Assembly: GCF_963576615.1 (NCBI RefSeq)
Contig: NC_088716.1
Span: 58,187,681-58,251,680 of the forward strand
Direction of reading: 5' to 3'
DNA: 64,000 nucleotides
Origin: Watersipora subatra
Taxonomy: Eukaryota > Bryozoa > Gymnolaemata > Cheilostomatida > Watersiporidae
The translations under genes were made by a program, and so were the position numbers. Below the pieces are notes generated by a model, which worked only from the letters and a program-made list of their open reading frames with translations, made no database searches and had not been told where the DNA came from. This document shows positions 1 through 10,086 of the stretch, one piece after another; position 1 is the stretch's first letter, and every line of letters starts with the position of its first letter.

Positions 1-352
1 CGATTCCCATAAAAGCACTTTACCATCTATCACCTTTCCACATCTAATAATGATTGTACTTGTAGCTATTACAGATTATGATCGCTCAGGGCACACCAGA
101 CTGCCAGTGTACTGGTGACCATAAAATATGTTATATCTAATGCCTGGTCCACAAGCTACACAGATGGTAAACGTGAGATCATAGCATTTTACAATAAGAG
201 TAGCATAAAGCTACCAGCCAGCAAAACTATGTATTAAAAGATCATTAAACTAAAAACCACTGAATATAACAGCCAATAAATCATCAATCATGTACAATTC
301 ATAATCGGTGAGTTTTTAGCTAATCTCAATTTTTACTAATTCTATGTGACAG

Positions 353-443
353 GGTTGTTCAGTGAAATACATCGTACAAAATTTGCCTTCAGTATTTGGT
401 CAGGTACCAGGATCCATACTTGGCGTGTTTCGACTCATTGACG
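353..443 (+). CDS. Possible single internal exon of an unknown gene
   Basis: This 91-bp stretch is open in one frame (30 codons plus one base). A good acceptor (…CTATGTGACAG) precedes it and a good donor (GTAAGC) follows it. The peptide, which includes the run VQNLPSVFGQVPGS, reads like a soluble protein segment, but I do not recognise it. No partner exon was found from 1 to 4320, so the gene could start before the window or the exon could be chance. Nothing else in 1-794 looks coding. Confidence 0.25.
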
Positions 444-794
444 GTAAGCTTATGTCAGTGCTGGTAGTCTAGTGACTGTAAATCTGTTTGAGCAATTTTG
501 TACTAAAGGTTTTTTTGTAAACAGGCGAGATAATGTGATAGTTGCTAGATTGAAGTGAGATAAAAGATTTATTAGCATTTGTATAGCCTATATCGTAAAA
601 ATGAGGCTTTCTATGTAGTAAGAATGGGGCTTCTTACATGGTAAAAATGAAGCTCTCTAAATTAAAAACAATGGGCCTGTCATTACCATAACCATTATGA
701 GATGATCACAAGAAATAACTGTTGACAATATTTGCGGCAATTTTTTTGAAAAATTCTAGAACCTACCTATATGTTTATCATACTATTTTATATA

Positions 795-1924
795 CAGTGA
801 AACTCGGATAACTCAAACTTCAAGGGACCGAGCAAAAGTGTTCGAATTATCAGAGTGTTCAAGTTATCAGAGCACTGTCACAAGTCCATGTATTTACTTA
901 TTTATTATTAGATACATGAACATATACAAACTATAATATAAATCAAAAGCACAAATGGCTTGTTTCAAATTAAATGCTTCTAATGTAAAGTTTAAAACGT
1001 TTTTATCAAAAAGTATAGAGATTTTTCTATCACTTGAGATTGGTTTGTTGTTTGAGGTGATGTTATTGCCAGGACGTTTTTTAGATTGACATTGGCAAAA
1101 CTTGATCGTTGCTGAAATGCTCAAAAGAAAAGACATCTTTTTCTTTTGAGCGTTTTACCCACGATCAATTTCGCCGATCTTTCTTGAAGTTTTTGCAAAC
1201 ATTACCTTACTTTACCTGGGATTCATTAAGAGCAACACTCCGAGGCAGTTCAGCTAAAAGTTTTACGAGGTTTTACGGTACATTGTATATCACTCACGCT
1301 TTTTGAATGGATACTTATTGAATGTACACACGTATTTTGTGTTTAGGTCAAACGATGAATAGTTTTTTTTAGCTAAGACAACGTATACGTTTGATTACAA
1401 CATTTTTTAAGAAGTTTTAAACATTCAACATTCCGACGTTAATTCAACACGGAATCAACGTCGGAAAACTATTCATCACGGGCTAGCCGGGTCACGCACT
1501 CAATGATTTTCGCCACGCAAATGCAAAACAAAAACAACATGCTGTTTTTGTTTTGTATGTGCGTGGCGAAAATCCTTGCGCCCGTGACCCGGCTAGCCCG
1601 TGCTATTCATCGTATAGAAGTATAAATCAAATTTCACCAAACCTTTAGAACAGTCGTTGACAAAAATATTTTGCCGATGGAGGTAATAACGACGCTTATG
1701 AATTACGAAAAGTTGAGGTTTACCTCTATGGCTTGGAATAAAGTGATTTTCTCAAGCGATAGCAACCGTTTCGGTAGCCGTTGGGCAAAAAACAGTTCGT
1801 TATAACAGTGTTGAATTCGAGTTATATAGAGCCAATTATCATTGCGTGGGAACGGACCAAGCAAATCCAGTCGAGTTAACCATGTGTTCGCTATATCCGA
1901 GGGCGAGTTATCCATGTTTCACTG
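795..1924. mobile_element. Pogo/Tigger-like non-autonomous DNA transposon, copy 1
   Basis: The element has imperfect terminal inverted repeats: the left end starts CAGTGAAACTCGGATAACTC and the right end is the complement of CAGTGAAACATGGATAACTC. It is flanked by TA on both sides (793-794 and 1925-1926), the target duplication expected of Tc1/mariner/pogo elements. A nearly identical copy lies at 51699-52822 in the same orientation. The 1.13-kb length and lack of a transposase-sized ORF make it a MITE or deletion derivative. Both copies carry the nested palindrome listed separately and a shared ORF of about 65 codons (1109-1306 here). The superfamily call rests on end sequence and TA duplication only. 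Confidence 0.8.
1477..1602. mobile_element. 126-bp hairpin MITE nested in the pogo-like element, copy 1
   Basis: The stretch is almost a full palindrome. It begins CACGGGCTAGCCGGGTCACG and ends with the exact complement, with arms of about 60 bp. It is flanked by a perfect 8-bp direct repeat, CTATTCAT, at 1469-1476 and 1603-1610. An 8-bp duplication around a long inverted repeat indicates insertion by an 8-bp-duplicating transposon such as hAT. It is at the same site in the second pogo-like copy, so it inserted before that element spread. Confidence 0.75.
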
Positions 1925-1926
1925 TA

Positions 1927-4320
1927 CATCTAAAATATCTGATACTAAAGCAGCTTTACGTATTATATTTGACAATTTCCCTGATTGTAAAGGCATCTAT
2001 TTTTATTATCCGGCCTCCTTGAAGTTTTTTAGTTTAAATTGTTGCCAATATTAACGCGCATTTATTACAAAAAACCTGCTAAGTAGGCAGTTCCAGAGAA
2101 AAATGCCACAAATTGAGTTAATTGCTGTTTTATAGGAACATGAAATGAATCATTGGTTAAAGATAGGATACATAATCACAAACTATTATTATTTGATATA
2201 CCGGTATATCAATTTGTTGTTTAGACTGCACAAGTTACAAAATTTAACTAACAGTACATTTGTCCATCATTTGCAGTAAAATGGTTTTGGAAGCTTTTGA
2301 CATTTAGTAGATACCAAGAGTATTTTACTTATTTTAGGTACTTAGGAGATAAAACTAGCAAATCACCAATTAAATTTTTAAAAACTACGCAAATGACATT
2401 CTAGATGAAAGAAGACTTATAGAGGAGGATTGATTGTCTACCTCAAGTCTTGTTACATTATTATTAATCTGCAAACCAAACCTGACCACGTCTGCTTGTA
2501 CAGAGTACTCAGAATTTATAATGATGTTTCCCTTTTGAGGATGAGCCAAAGAGACAAGAGGAACAACTCATCAGATTAGCTGTCTAAACAAGATTCAGCT
2601 GGTAATTTTTGACTTACAGAGGGATGCTTGAGATAGCAGACCGCTGACTTTAGAAATGGCAACAGAACTTAGCGGCACTGATGCCAAGCACAAATGTGGG
2701 TCACATCAAACAGCAGCATTTAAGCCACTTACTTCATCTGATATCGTTTCAAAAGAGCGCAGGCCTTCACTCAAACAAGGAGTACATCAGCAACTTTTTG
2801 TTTGAAAGTATTTTCACAACTAAAAAACAGGTTGAACCTAAATGCTTGTGGAGACTCATGATTCATGACTTTTTAATAGAAATGCTTTAACGATTACCCG
2901 AATATTGCTATGAAAACTGATCATGAATGGGTGCTAGAAACAACTGTACACAGTGATATATCAGTTTACCATACAGCTATCCTGACAGAATTGTTTTGAT
3001 TGTAGCCTCTTTCTTTAAAAAGAAACAAAAAGGTCATGACCATTTTTTGATACTGAAATAATACTCAAACAGTGTCAACATCGTATATTGGAAAGTTGAA
3101 GGGAGGCCTAATAGGAAATGGTAATAAAAATTCTGCTTAAAAAATATTTTTATCAAAAATTTTAAGGAATATTTTGTGAGCGTGCAAATAAAACTAATTA
3201 AATCTTTACCTTAGTCCAAAGAAATTGAGATTAGTGACTAGTGACTAAGACAGATAAAAAATATAGCTGTGTGCACTAGCAGCCCAAACATGTCACGAAT
3301 TCCTTCCGCAGCATTGAACTCGGACAAAATACCTACAGGAAGAAAGGAATATCTAGATATCTCTAAAGGAAATGCTTAAGATACTGTCATGGACGGAAGC
3401 TGGATCAAATAAACCGTTGGAAACAAAATAACAGTGAAAAAATATTACAGTAAAAAACTGTTCCGCGTGTAATTACCAAGCACGTCAAATTTTGTTTTAA
3501 ATGCTAATTAAAAGGTAGTAAAACAATATTTGTGCGAGTGAACACCATTTCAGTTGTTAGAAATTTTGCAATTGTTTGATAGATTAATAGTCATTTAAAC
3601 GAGCTAAATAGCTTGCTCCTTTTAAAATGCCAATAAAGAATATACTAAACCTTACACTTAGTGACCAAGTTAGTAAGATGACTGTGTTTCATGATGACAG
3701 TGTTTTCTATTACCATTGGCAGAAAATTTGCAATGGGATCAACAAAGTGAGATAACTTCTATCTGACACAGTTTTAAAACTTGCTCATATCCTTGAATTT
3801 ACCAAATATCACACACTTTATTTCATACACCTCACTTGCTTGATTTTAAAGAAAATGTACCATTACAGCTGATGTACAGCATCTACAAATGATGTAATCT
3901 ACTAATCATGGCAGTTGGCGGTTTTGGCCAGAGTCATTCTTATAAAACTTGATCATTTTAAAAACTTACAATTACGCAGAAAAAAATAACCTGTTTTACA
4001 ATTATTATTATTGTTTTACAATTTTACAATAATATTTACAATTTTAAACAGCTTTCATTTTTATAGACTTACATTTAATGTAAGTCTACATAAATAGCAA
4101 TGCGCAGAACTTGAAGTTTATTTACCGTGCTTATCAAATCAAAAGATATGAAGCTTGTTTATTTCTCTTGCTTAGAAAAACTCTTAAAAAAAAGAGAAAA
4201 TGTGCCAGCAGACATGAAGTTCCCAGGCTGTCAAGTTTCTATTGGTATATGAGACACTCTGTGACCTTTAATTCGGTTGAGTAATGTGAAATATGACTCA
4301 GCTAGCGTTCTGACAATGAT
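1927..4320. other. Intergenic sequence, no gene recognised
   Basis: Only short ORFs without splice-supported context occur here. The sequence is AT-rich. The only structure I see is AT-rich simple sequence near 3990-4060 and a 12-bp-arm hairpin with a 1-nt loop at 4064-4088. The 5' boundary of the LINE that follows is not sharp, so part of the last few hundred bases could be its 5' UTR. Confidence 0.5.
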
Positions 4321-4323
4321 TAA

Positions 4324-5253
4324 AGGCAACAATCAGGTGGTGGCAGTGCAGAGCCATGTGCAAAATGTAAGAAGGACATAGATGAAAGTTTGGAATCCTC
4401 TATTGAGTGTGAGGTTTGTCATCTTTGGTTTCACAACTCCTGTGTTGATGTTCCTGAGAGTCTTTTAGATCTCTTGGGTACTAAAGGGTTGCACTGGTTC
4501 TGTTCAAAGTGTGATGGTCAGGCTTCTGGGCTACAGCAAAATGTAATGTGTGAAAAACTCTCTGAACTTACGTTAGAATTGCAAAAAACTGTTGACAAAG
4601 CAAAAGCTCAATTTAGTGAAGTGTGTAGAAACCAAGATGTTTTTAAGACGACTCTTGCTGAGGTTACTGAGACATTAGAAACAAACAGAAATAAATTCAA
4701 TGAGATGAATAACCAACATCAGACTCTTGAAATGTCGTATGCAGATGTTGCAAAAGCTTTGGAGCAAAATAGTCTTAAAGTTCAAGAGAGTTTTGCAAGG
4801 CAGGCTGGTTCCTTGGTAGCCCAGTTGGAGGATAAAGAAAAGCAAGACAGAGACTCTGAATTTAGAGCCAAAAACCTGATCCTTTTTGGAATAGAAGAGA
4901 GTGACAATAGAGAGGAATGGGCACAGCAAGTAGACAAAATCATTAAAGATTGCCATATTGACATGAAAGTAGAAAAGAATAACAGCTATAGGTTAGGTAG
5001 GTACGATGCTTCAAAGCACAAAGAGCGACCTCGCCCTCTTAGAATATCCACCAGGTCTGAAAATCAAATGTTTGAGTTGTTGAGCAGGATTAATGGCATG
5101 AAGCTGTCAGGTATTTTTGCTAGAAAAGATCTTTCTAAGAAAGAACAAGAAGAGGATTTTCGGCTTCGAAAGGAGTTGAGAGAAACGAGGGAGGCAGACC
5201 CAGATTCTGCGTACAAAATCAAAAAAGGGAAAATAATAAAAGTGAACAAGTAA
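4324..5253 (+). CDS. LINE ORF1: PHD-type zinc finger, coiled coil and RNA-binding domain
   Basis: The frame opens after a stop at 4321-4323 and has no ATG before the zinc finger, so its N-terminus is missing or non-AUG. In order it shows a PHD-type finger (CAKC…CEVC…HNSC…CSKC, coding about 4357-4524), a long charged coiled coil, and a C-terminal domain with RAKNLILFG, YRLGR and ARKDLSKKEQ. That domain resembles the RRM-plus-C-terminal domain of L1/CR1 ORF1 proteins. Such proteins bind LINE RNA and form the ribonucleoprotein with ORF2. The stop TAA at 5251-5253 sits inside the ORF2 frame, so the two frames overlap or abut. Confidence 0.8.
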   Translation, partial: RQQSGGGSAEPCAKCKKDIDESLESSIECEVCHLWFHNSCVDVPESLLDLLGTKGLHWFCSKCDGQASGLQQNVMCEKLSELTLELQKTVDKAKAQFSEVCRNQDVFKTTLAEVTETLETNRNKFNEMNNQHQTLEMSYADVAKALEQNSLKVQESFARQAGSLVAQLEDKEKQDRDSEFRAKNLILFGIEESDNREEWAQQVDKIIKDCHIDMKVEKNNSYRLGRYDASKHKERPRPLRISTRSENQMFELLSRINGMKLSGIFARKDLSKKEQEEDFRLRKELRETREADPDSAYKIKKGKIIKVNK

Positions 5254-5270
5254 TAACATCGATTAAAATC

Positions 5271-8000
5271 TTGCTGCTCAATGCTAGATCTGTTAGAGGC
5301 AAACTGAATGACATCCAAGTTCTGTCTTCGGAATATGATATATTGTGCATAACCGAAACCCATCTTGATCCATCATTTAATAATGAAATGATTCTGAGCT
5401 CTTCTCAAAAAATTATATACAGACATGATCGAGATTGTCATGGTGGTGGTGTTTTGTTAGCTTTGACAGCCAGTTTGCCTCAAGAACAAGTCTTTTTCAA
5501 AAGATCTTTCTTACCCGTTGAGGCTGTTTGTGTGAAAGTTGGATGTCCTAAAGATGAAAATGAATTTTTTGTTCTTTGTTGTTATGTTCCGCCTGGGCTG
5601 ACGGGAGAGGCAGTTGCACCACTTGAGGAATTGCTGGATTTTATGACCTCTGATTTTCCAGGGTCTAATGTACTAGTTGTGGGGGATTTTAATTTTCCAG
5701 ATATAGATTGGTGCAACCTACAAATTCGATCAAACTCAAATCAAAAACAATTGCATAGATCTTTTTTGAACTGCATCTTGTCTCATGATATGCGTCAGAT
5801 TATAATGGAACAAACACATCAGCTAGGAAACACTTTAGATCTAGTTATGACAAATAAGTCTAGTTTTGTTTATGACTACAGGATAATCAACCCCGGTATC
5901 AGCGATCATTTTTTAGTTGAACTCTGTGTAGCAGCAAATTTTAAGACATCTCATGAACAGCCTTCTTTTATCAAATTATACCACAAGGCTGATTCTACTG
6001 CTATTAAAGAACTTTTAACTGATTCTCTGACAGATATAGTACAGGCAATTGAAAGTAAAACGAGTATCAACTCCGTCTGGCAGATTTTTGAGACGTCCAT
6101 GAATCTAGCTGTCAATAGATTTGTTCCTAAATGTATCCCTAAGAAAAATGATAACAGGGAGCCAATATGGTTTAATAACTCAGCCAGGCGTGCAGTGAAA
6201 CAACAGCGAAAACTTTATGACAGAAGTAAGCACACTGGGTTAGAAGTAGATTTCTCCAAGTATAAACAAACTAGGCGTACCAACAGAAAGAGTTTTCGTA
6301 AAATGGAGCAGGAATATTACCACCGAGTGCTGTTTGAACCCTTGGAAAGGGGTGATAGCAAACCATTTTACTCTTTTTATAGGCGGAAAACTGGAAAAAA
6401 CTCACAAGGCACTGCGGTTTTCAAAAATAAATCAGCCTTAGAATCATCTGAGATTTTTAACGAATTTTTTCAGGGTGTTTTTTCAAATAGTGACTGTTTT
6501 TCCACAACTCAAACTGAACTTTCTGCAGATAAATGCCCTATACAAGTAACAAGTGATGGAGTTCTCAAACTTCTAAATACTCTTAAGCGCGGGAAAGCCC
6601 CGGGCCCAGATAAGTTTAGAAAAGAAGATCTTTGCCTAGAACCTGAAATTATTAGTAAGATATTGGCGAGCATATTCCAGTACTCGTTGAACATTGGAAA
6701 ACTTCCAGATATCTGGAAAGTGGCCAATGTAGTTCCGGTACATAAAAAAGGCAGTCGGGAAGATCCGGGAAATTTTAGGCCCATATCTCTGACATGCATT
6801 GCTTGCAAATTGTTAGAACATATTGTGCTTAGTAACATCAATAAAGATCTGGTAAATGTCATATATTCTAACCAACACGGTTTCAGAAAAGGCCTATCTT
6901 GCTCCACCCAGCTAGTCTCTACTGTGAATGAAATAATGAAATTAGTAGATAACAATAATATAGTACATGCAGCGGTACTGGATTTTTCTAAGGCATTTGA
7001 CAAGGTGTCTCACGGCTTGTTGATCGACAAATTGATAAAATCAAACATAAACCCGTACATGGTAAATTGGATTAGGGACTTTCTGTCAAACAGACTCCAA
7101 AGAGTAGTGATAGAGGGTGCTGCATCTTCTGACCTGCTGGTTTCATCGGGCGTTCCACAAGGGTCTGTCCTTGGGCCCACCCTATTTTTGGTGTACATAA
7201 ATGATATCTCCGATAATCTAAATTTTTCTACTATCAAGCTTTTTGCAGACGACGCTTTACTTTTTTCTCAGGTAAACACCCTTCAGGATTCAGTGAATTT
7301 CCAGGAGGATTTAAACATATTAGACCAGTGGGCCTATAACTGGAAAATGAATTTTAACACTGATAAATGCCAAATCGTTCGTTTTGCAAGGCAGAGTAGC
7401 GGAAACCCAGATGTGGTGTATTACCTAAGTGGCAGACCTTTATCTGTAGTAGACAGTTTTAAATACCTCGGAGTTTTTATATCAAATGATTTTAATTGGG
7501 ATTTACATATAGACTCAATCATATCTAAGGCAAGTCAGCGATTGGGAATGATGAAGCATGTTTTGTTTAATGCGCCGATGAGGGTTAGAAGGGTTGCATA
7601 TCTCACTCTGTGTAGACCAATATTGGAATATGCGAGTGAAGTATGGGACCCTCATTTGATGCGACAGGTAGCATCATTGGAAGCAGTTCAAAGAAAGGCG
7701 GTTAGGTTTATATCTGGTTTGAAAGGTAGGCAGAGTGTTACAGAGGCAAGAATTTTTATAGATCTAGAACTTTTAGAACTAAGACGCAAACATGCAAGAA
7801 TGTCTCTCATGCTAAAGATTTTATCTGACGACTGCCATGAATCTCTTATCGAAAGTTTTAACCAAATACAAAATGTTCTTCACAGTCATGAAACAAGACT
7901 GGTTACGGGGGGTGCTCCTTCAGCTGTATGTGCAAACACCGGGTTTTATATGAATAGTTTTTTACCTAGAACATCGCGCAACTTGCGCGGCTTACCATAA
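5271..8000 (+). CDS. LINE ORF2: endonuclease and reverse transcriptase
   Basis: A 909-codon uninterrupted frame. The endonuclease motifs are all present: NARS (residues 4-7), TETH (28-31), GDFN (138-141) and SDH (211-213). The reverse transcriptase has KAPGPDKF, FRPISLTC, HGFRKGLSCSTQ, LDFSKAFDKVSH, SGVPQGSVLGP and the catalytic FADD (658-661), followed by a thumb and C-terminal region. There is no AUG at the start of the endonuclease: the conserved IKILLLNARS begins at 5262 and the frame runs back into the ORF1 end, so translation probably depends on termination-reinitiation or readthrough. Here the start is placed at the first TTG. No stop or frameshift is seen, so the enzyme could be functional. 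Confidence 0.9.
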   Translation: MLLNARSVRGKLNDIQVLSSEYDILCITETHLDPSFNNEMILSSSQKIIYRHDRDCHGGGVLLALTASLPQEQVFFKRSFLPVEAVCVKVGCPKDENEFFVLCCYVPPGLTGEAVAPLEELLDFMTSDFPGSNVLVVGDFNFPDIDWCNLQIRSNSNQKQLHRSFLNCILSHDMRQIIMEQTHQLGNTLDLVMTNKSSFVYDYRIINPGISDHFLVELCVAANFKTSHEQPSFIKLYHKADSTAIKELLTDSLTDIVQAIESKTSINSVWQIFETSMNLAVNRFVPKCIPKKNDNREPIWFNNSARRAVKQQRKLYDRSKHTGLEVDFSKYKQTRRTNRKSFRKMEQEYYHRVLFEPLERGDSKPFYSFYRRKTGKNSQGTAVFKNKSALESSEIFNEFFQGVFSNSDCFSTTQTELSADKCPIQVTSDGVLKLLNTLKRGKAPGPDKFRKEDLCLEPEIISKILASIFQYSLNIGKLPDIWKVANVVPVHKKGSREDPGNFRPISLTCIACKLLEHIVLSNINKDLVNVIYSNQHGFRKGLSCSTQLVSTVNEIMKLVDNNNIVHAAVLDFSKAFDKVSHGLLIDKLIKSNINPYMVNWIRDFLSNRLQRVVIEGAASSDLLVSSGVPQGSVLGPTLFLVYINDISDNLNFSTIKLFADDALLFSQVNTLQDSVNFQEDLNILDQWAYNWKMNFNTDKCQIVRFARQSSGNPDVVYYLSGRPLSVVDSFKYLGVFISNDFNWDLHIDSIISKASQRLGMMKHVLFNAPMRVRRVAYLTLCRPILEYASEVWDPHLMRQVASLEAVQRKAVRFISGLKGRQSVTEARIFIDLELLELRRKHARMSLMLKILSDDCHESLIESFNQIQNVLHSHETRLVTGGAPSAVCANTGFYMNSFLPRTSRNLRGLP

Positions 8001-8105
8001 TTCTATGTTTTATTGACTATTTTTAAATAAAGTTCTCAACGGCCTTCTTTTGCCCGATTTCGGGATTTACGGGTTCTTAAAACACCTAGACCTAGACCTA
8101 GAACA

Positions 8106-9022
8106 ATATTAAAATATTTACAAAAATGAGCAGTCAAACCAGATTCGATATAGCCAGCCTAATCTCTTTCGCAACATTGAAAAGCCAGAAAGATCCATGC
8201 ATATTTAAGCACACTAAATGAATAGGGCACATTATCCAACTCCACTACCTAAACTTACCCCATTTTAAAACATAGCCTTCTGCATAAAATGAAAAAACTA
8301 CAATCTGAAAAGCTGACAAAAAGTGCACTACTAAAAGTTCCATCAGTTTTTAGACAATTTATCCACTACATCGGTTTTCCCTGGAGTTTTTAAAATAATT
8401 ACAATTAATTGAATCGGTGAATGGGTGGTGATTGCCATAAATCTTCCTCAAAGTTTGGGAAAAAATTAATACATGTACCGTAAAAAATTTGTGATTGTAA
8501 GATACGCAGGTTAGAAAATCATTCAACCAATAGCATATGGTTTCCGTCTGTAACCTACTCGTTTTCGTTCGTTTTGCCTACTGATGCAAGGTTCCTCCAA
8601 ATTTAGTTTTAAAATAATTTGGAAATTTAACTACGCCTATAGGACGTTATTGATGTATCGAAAACGTGTTCTGAGAAGCTCTATATCATGAATGAATTTT
8701 TTGTAGCTACGTTCTAATTTAGCCGAAATTCATTTGTTTGACTGATTTCACTTGACATTACATCTGTTGGCATCGTTTGCTAACTAGTAACTACAAGCAG
8801 TTGTTTGGAAAGTTACGATTAACATGGAGTCATGTTAAAGGGCAAACAAGCATTGCTTATACTCAATATAATTTTTTTTTATTTGTTCAGATTGCCAGGT
8901 AGACAACAGCACGGGTACTGCGCTTTTCGAAACGCGCTTAGTACACGTTAAAGTAGTCCTCGCTAATGATGCCACCCCCGACCGTCAAGATTATACGGGA
9001 GCTACCCTAAGTCTGACTAAGT
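8106..9022. other. Intergenic sequence, nothing recognised
   Basis: AT-rich sequence with only short unsupported ORFs. No repeat, RNA gene or splice-bounded exon was recognised. Confidence 0.4.
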
Positions 9023-9254
9023 TGGACCGAAGACTGGCCCTGACGAATTTGGACCGAACACTGGCCCTGACGAATTTGGACCGAACACAGGCCCGTAGAA
9101 TCTGACCGAATACTGGCCTCGTAGGATCAGACCGAATACTGGCCTCGTAGGATCAGACCGAATACTGGCCTCGTAGGATCAGACCGAATACTGGCCTCGT
9201 AGGATCAGACCGAATACTGGCCTCGTAGGATCAGACCGAATACTGGCCTCGTAA
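9023..9254. repeat. Tandem array, 25-27-bp unit, nine copies
   Basis: The unit contains GACCGAATACTGGCCTCGTA. Copies start at 9025, 9052, 9079, 9104, 9130, 9156, 9182, 9208 and 9234. The first three are divergent (27, 27 and 25 bp, with CCTGACGAATTTG) and the last six are nearly identical at 26 bp, so the right part was recently homogenised. Confidence 0.95.
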
Positions 9255-10060
9255 CCTGGCTGCCGGTAAACTCCCACACTGTAACTCGCTGAACAAAACT
9301 CTTGGAATTTAGAGTTACCCGGCTTCAGGCATGAAATTATCCAACTATCATTAAATGTCTAGTTCCTATTAGTTGGCAGAACACTTGTCTGGCTGAGGTG
9401 GTGCACTAGCGTGGATGCAGCTGTGGTTCACTGTCTAATACCACGTGCCTACGCTCAGAGTTACAGACTCGCCAAATCTGTCTGTCGTCCCTCAAAGCCT
9501 TGTGTGGCTGCAGCTATGAAACGCAGTCTTAAGCCACGGCTTACGAGGAGAAGACAAGACAAATAAAGCTAGTGCTCCCTACTAGATAGTCTGCTATGAA
9601 TCAATTAACAACACTTTGAGAAAGCGTCAAAGTTTATTCACAAATATCAGCACAAAGCACAACACGAGCAGACCGCTCTAACAACACGATTGCATGTTCT
9701 TATATACACACAAAAATGGCAAAAACTAACATAATTGGTTAAAATAATATAGGTCAATTTCACTGACTGTAATTGGTTACACACATGGATAAGACAGCAA
9801 AACGATAAGATCCAGTCAAATCTTACCACAAAAGTTAGCGCAAAACAAACAAAACGAGTGTCTATTACCTCCGCTTTACAAGTCCTCTCTCCGATACGCC
9901 CGCTTATTACCCATAAATACCGTAAGCTAGTTCTAACACACATCAGCCGCGACCACGGCGCTCTACCGCACAGAATGCTCCTCCAAAGCGAGTAGTCTTC
10001 GCGATCTGACCTGACCCTCGTGATCGACTCGGACTATAGCCTGTAGTTCCGAGCTGATTT
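9255..10060. other. Relatively GC-rich non-coding sequence, no gene recognised
   Basis: The base composition is more balanced than around it, with several CpG-containing stretches (for example 9930-10060). No long or splice-bounded ORF is visible. It ends in the histone-type stem-loop at 10071-10086, so I checked for a histone reading frame on the plus strand and did not find one. Confidence 0.4.
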
Positions 10061-10070
10061 TCTCCCAAAG

Positions 10071-10086
10071 GGCCCTTTTCAGGGCC
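10071..10086 (+). promoter_or_regulatory. Orphan histone-type mRNA 3' stem-loop
   Basis: GGCCCTTTTCAGGGCC forms a 6-bp stem with a TTTC loop. It is preceded by CCCAAAG and followed by ACCACC. This matches the metazoan replication-dependent histone 3' stem-loop (GG-pyrimidine stem, UUUC loop, ACCA flank) that SLBP binds. No histone ORF lies upstream and no clear purine-rich U7 site lies downstream. It may mark a decayed histone gene or be a chance match. Confidence 0.4.

Larger units (their letters stand above)
4324..8105 (+). mobile_element. CR1/L2-like (jockey superfamily) LINE retrotransposon with open ORF1 and ORF2
   Basis: Two consecutive frames encode a PHD-finger ORF1 and an apurinic-like endonuclease/reverse transcriptase ORF2, the layout of CR1/L2-group LINEs. 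The ORF2 stop is followed by an AATAAA (8026-8031) and a short 3' end with CCTAGA-type direct repeats (about 8086-8105), the kind of short microsatellite tail seen in CR1/L2-like elements rather than poly(A). The left boundary is set at the in-frame stop 4321-4323 because no upstream end or target duplication is visible. The element may be 5'-truncated just inside ORF1 or may continue upstream as UTR. Confidence 0.85.

Noticed and set aside
6509..7003. 164-codon ORF on the minus strand
   Set aside because: It is antisense to the LINE reverse-transcriptase frame and has no family similarity.
8086..8105. Telomere-like or CRISPR-like short repeats (CCTAGA)n
   Set aside because: Three short units directly after LINE ORF2 are its 3' tail; there are no spacers and no prokaryotic context.
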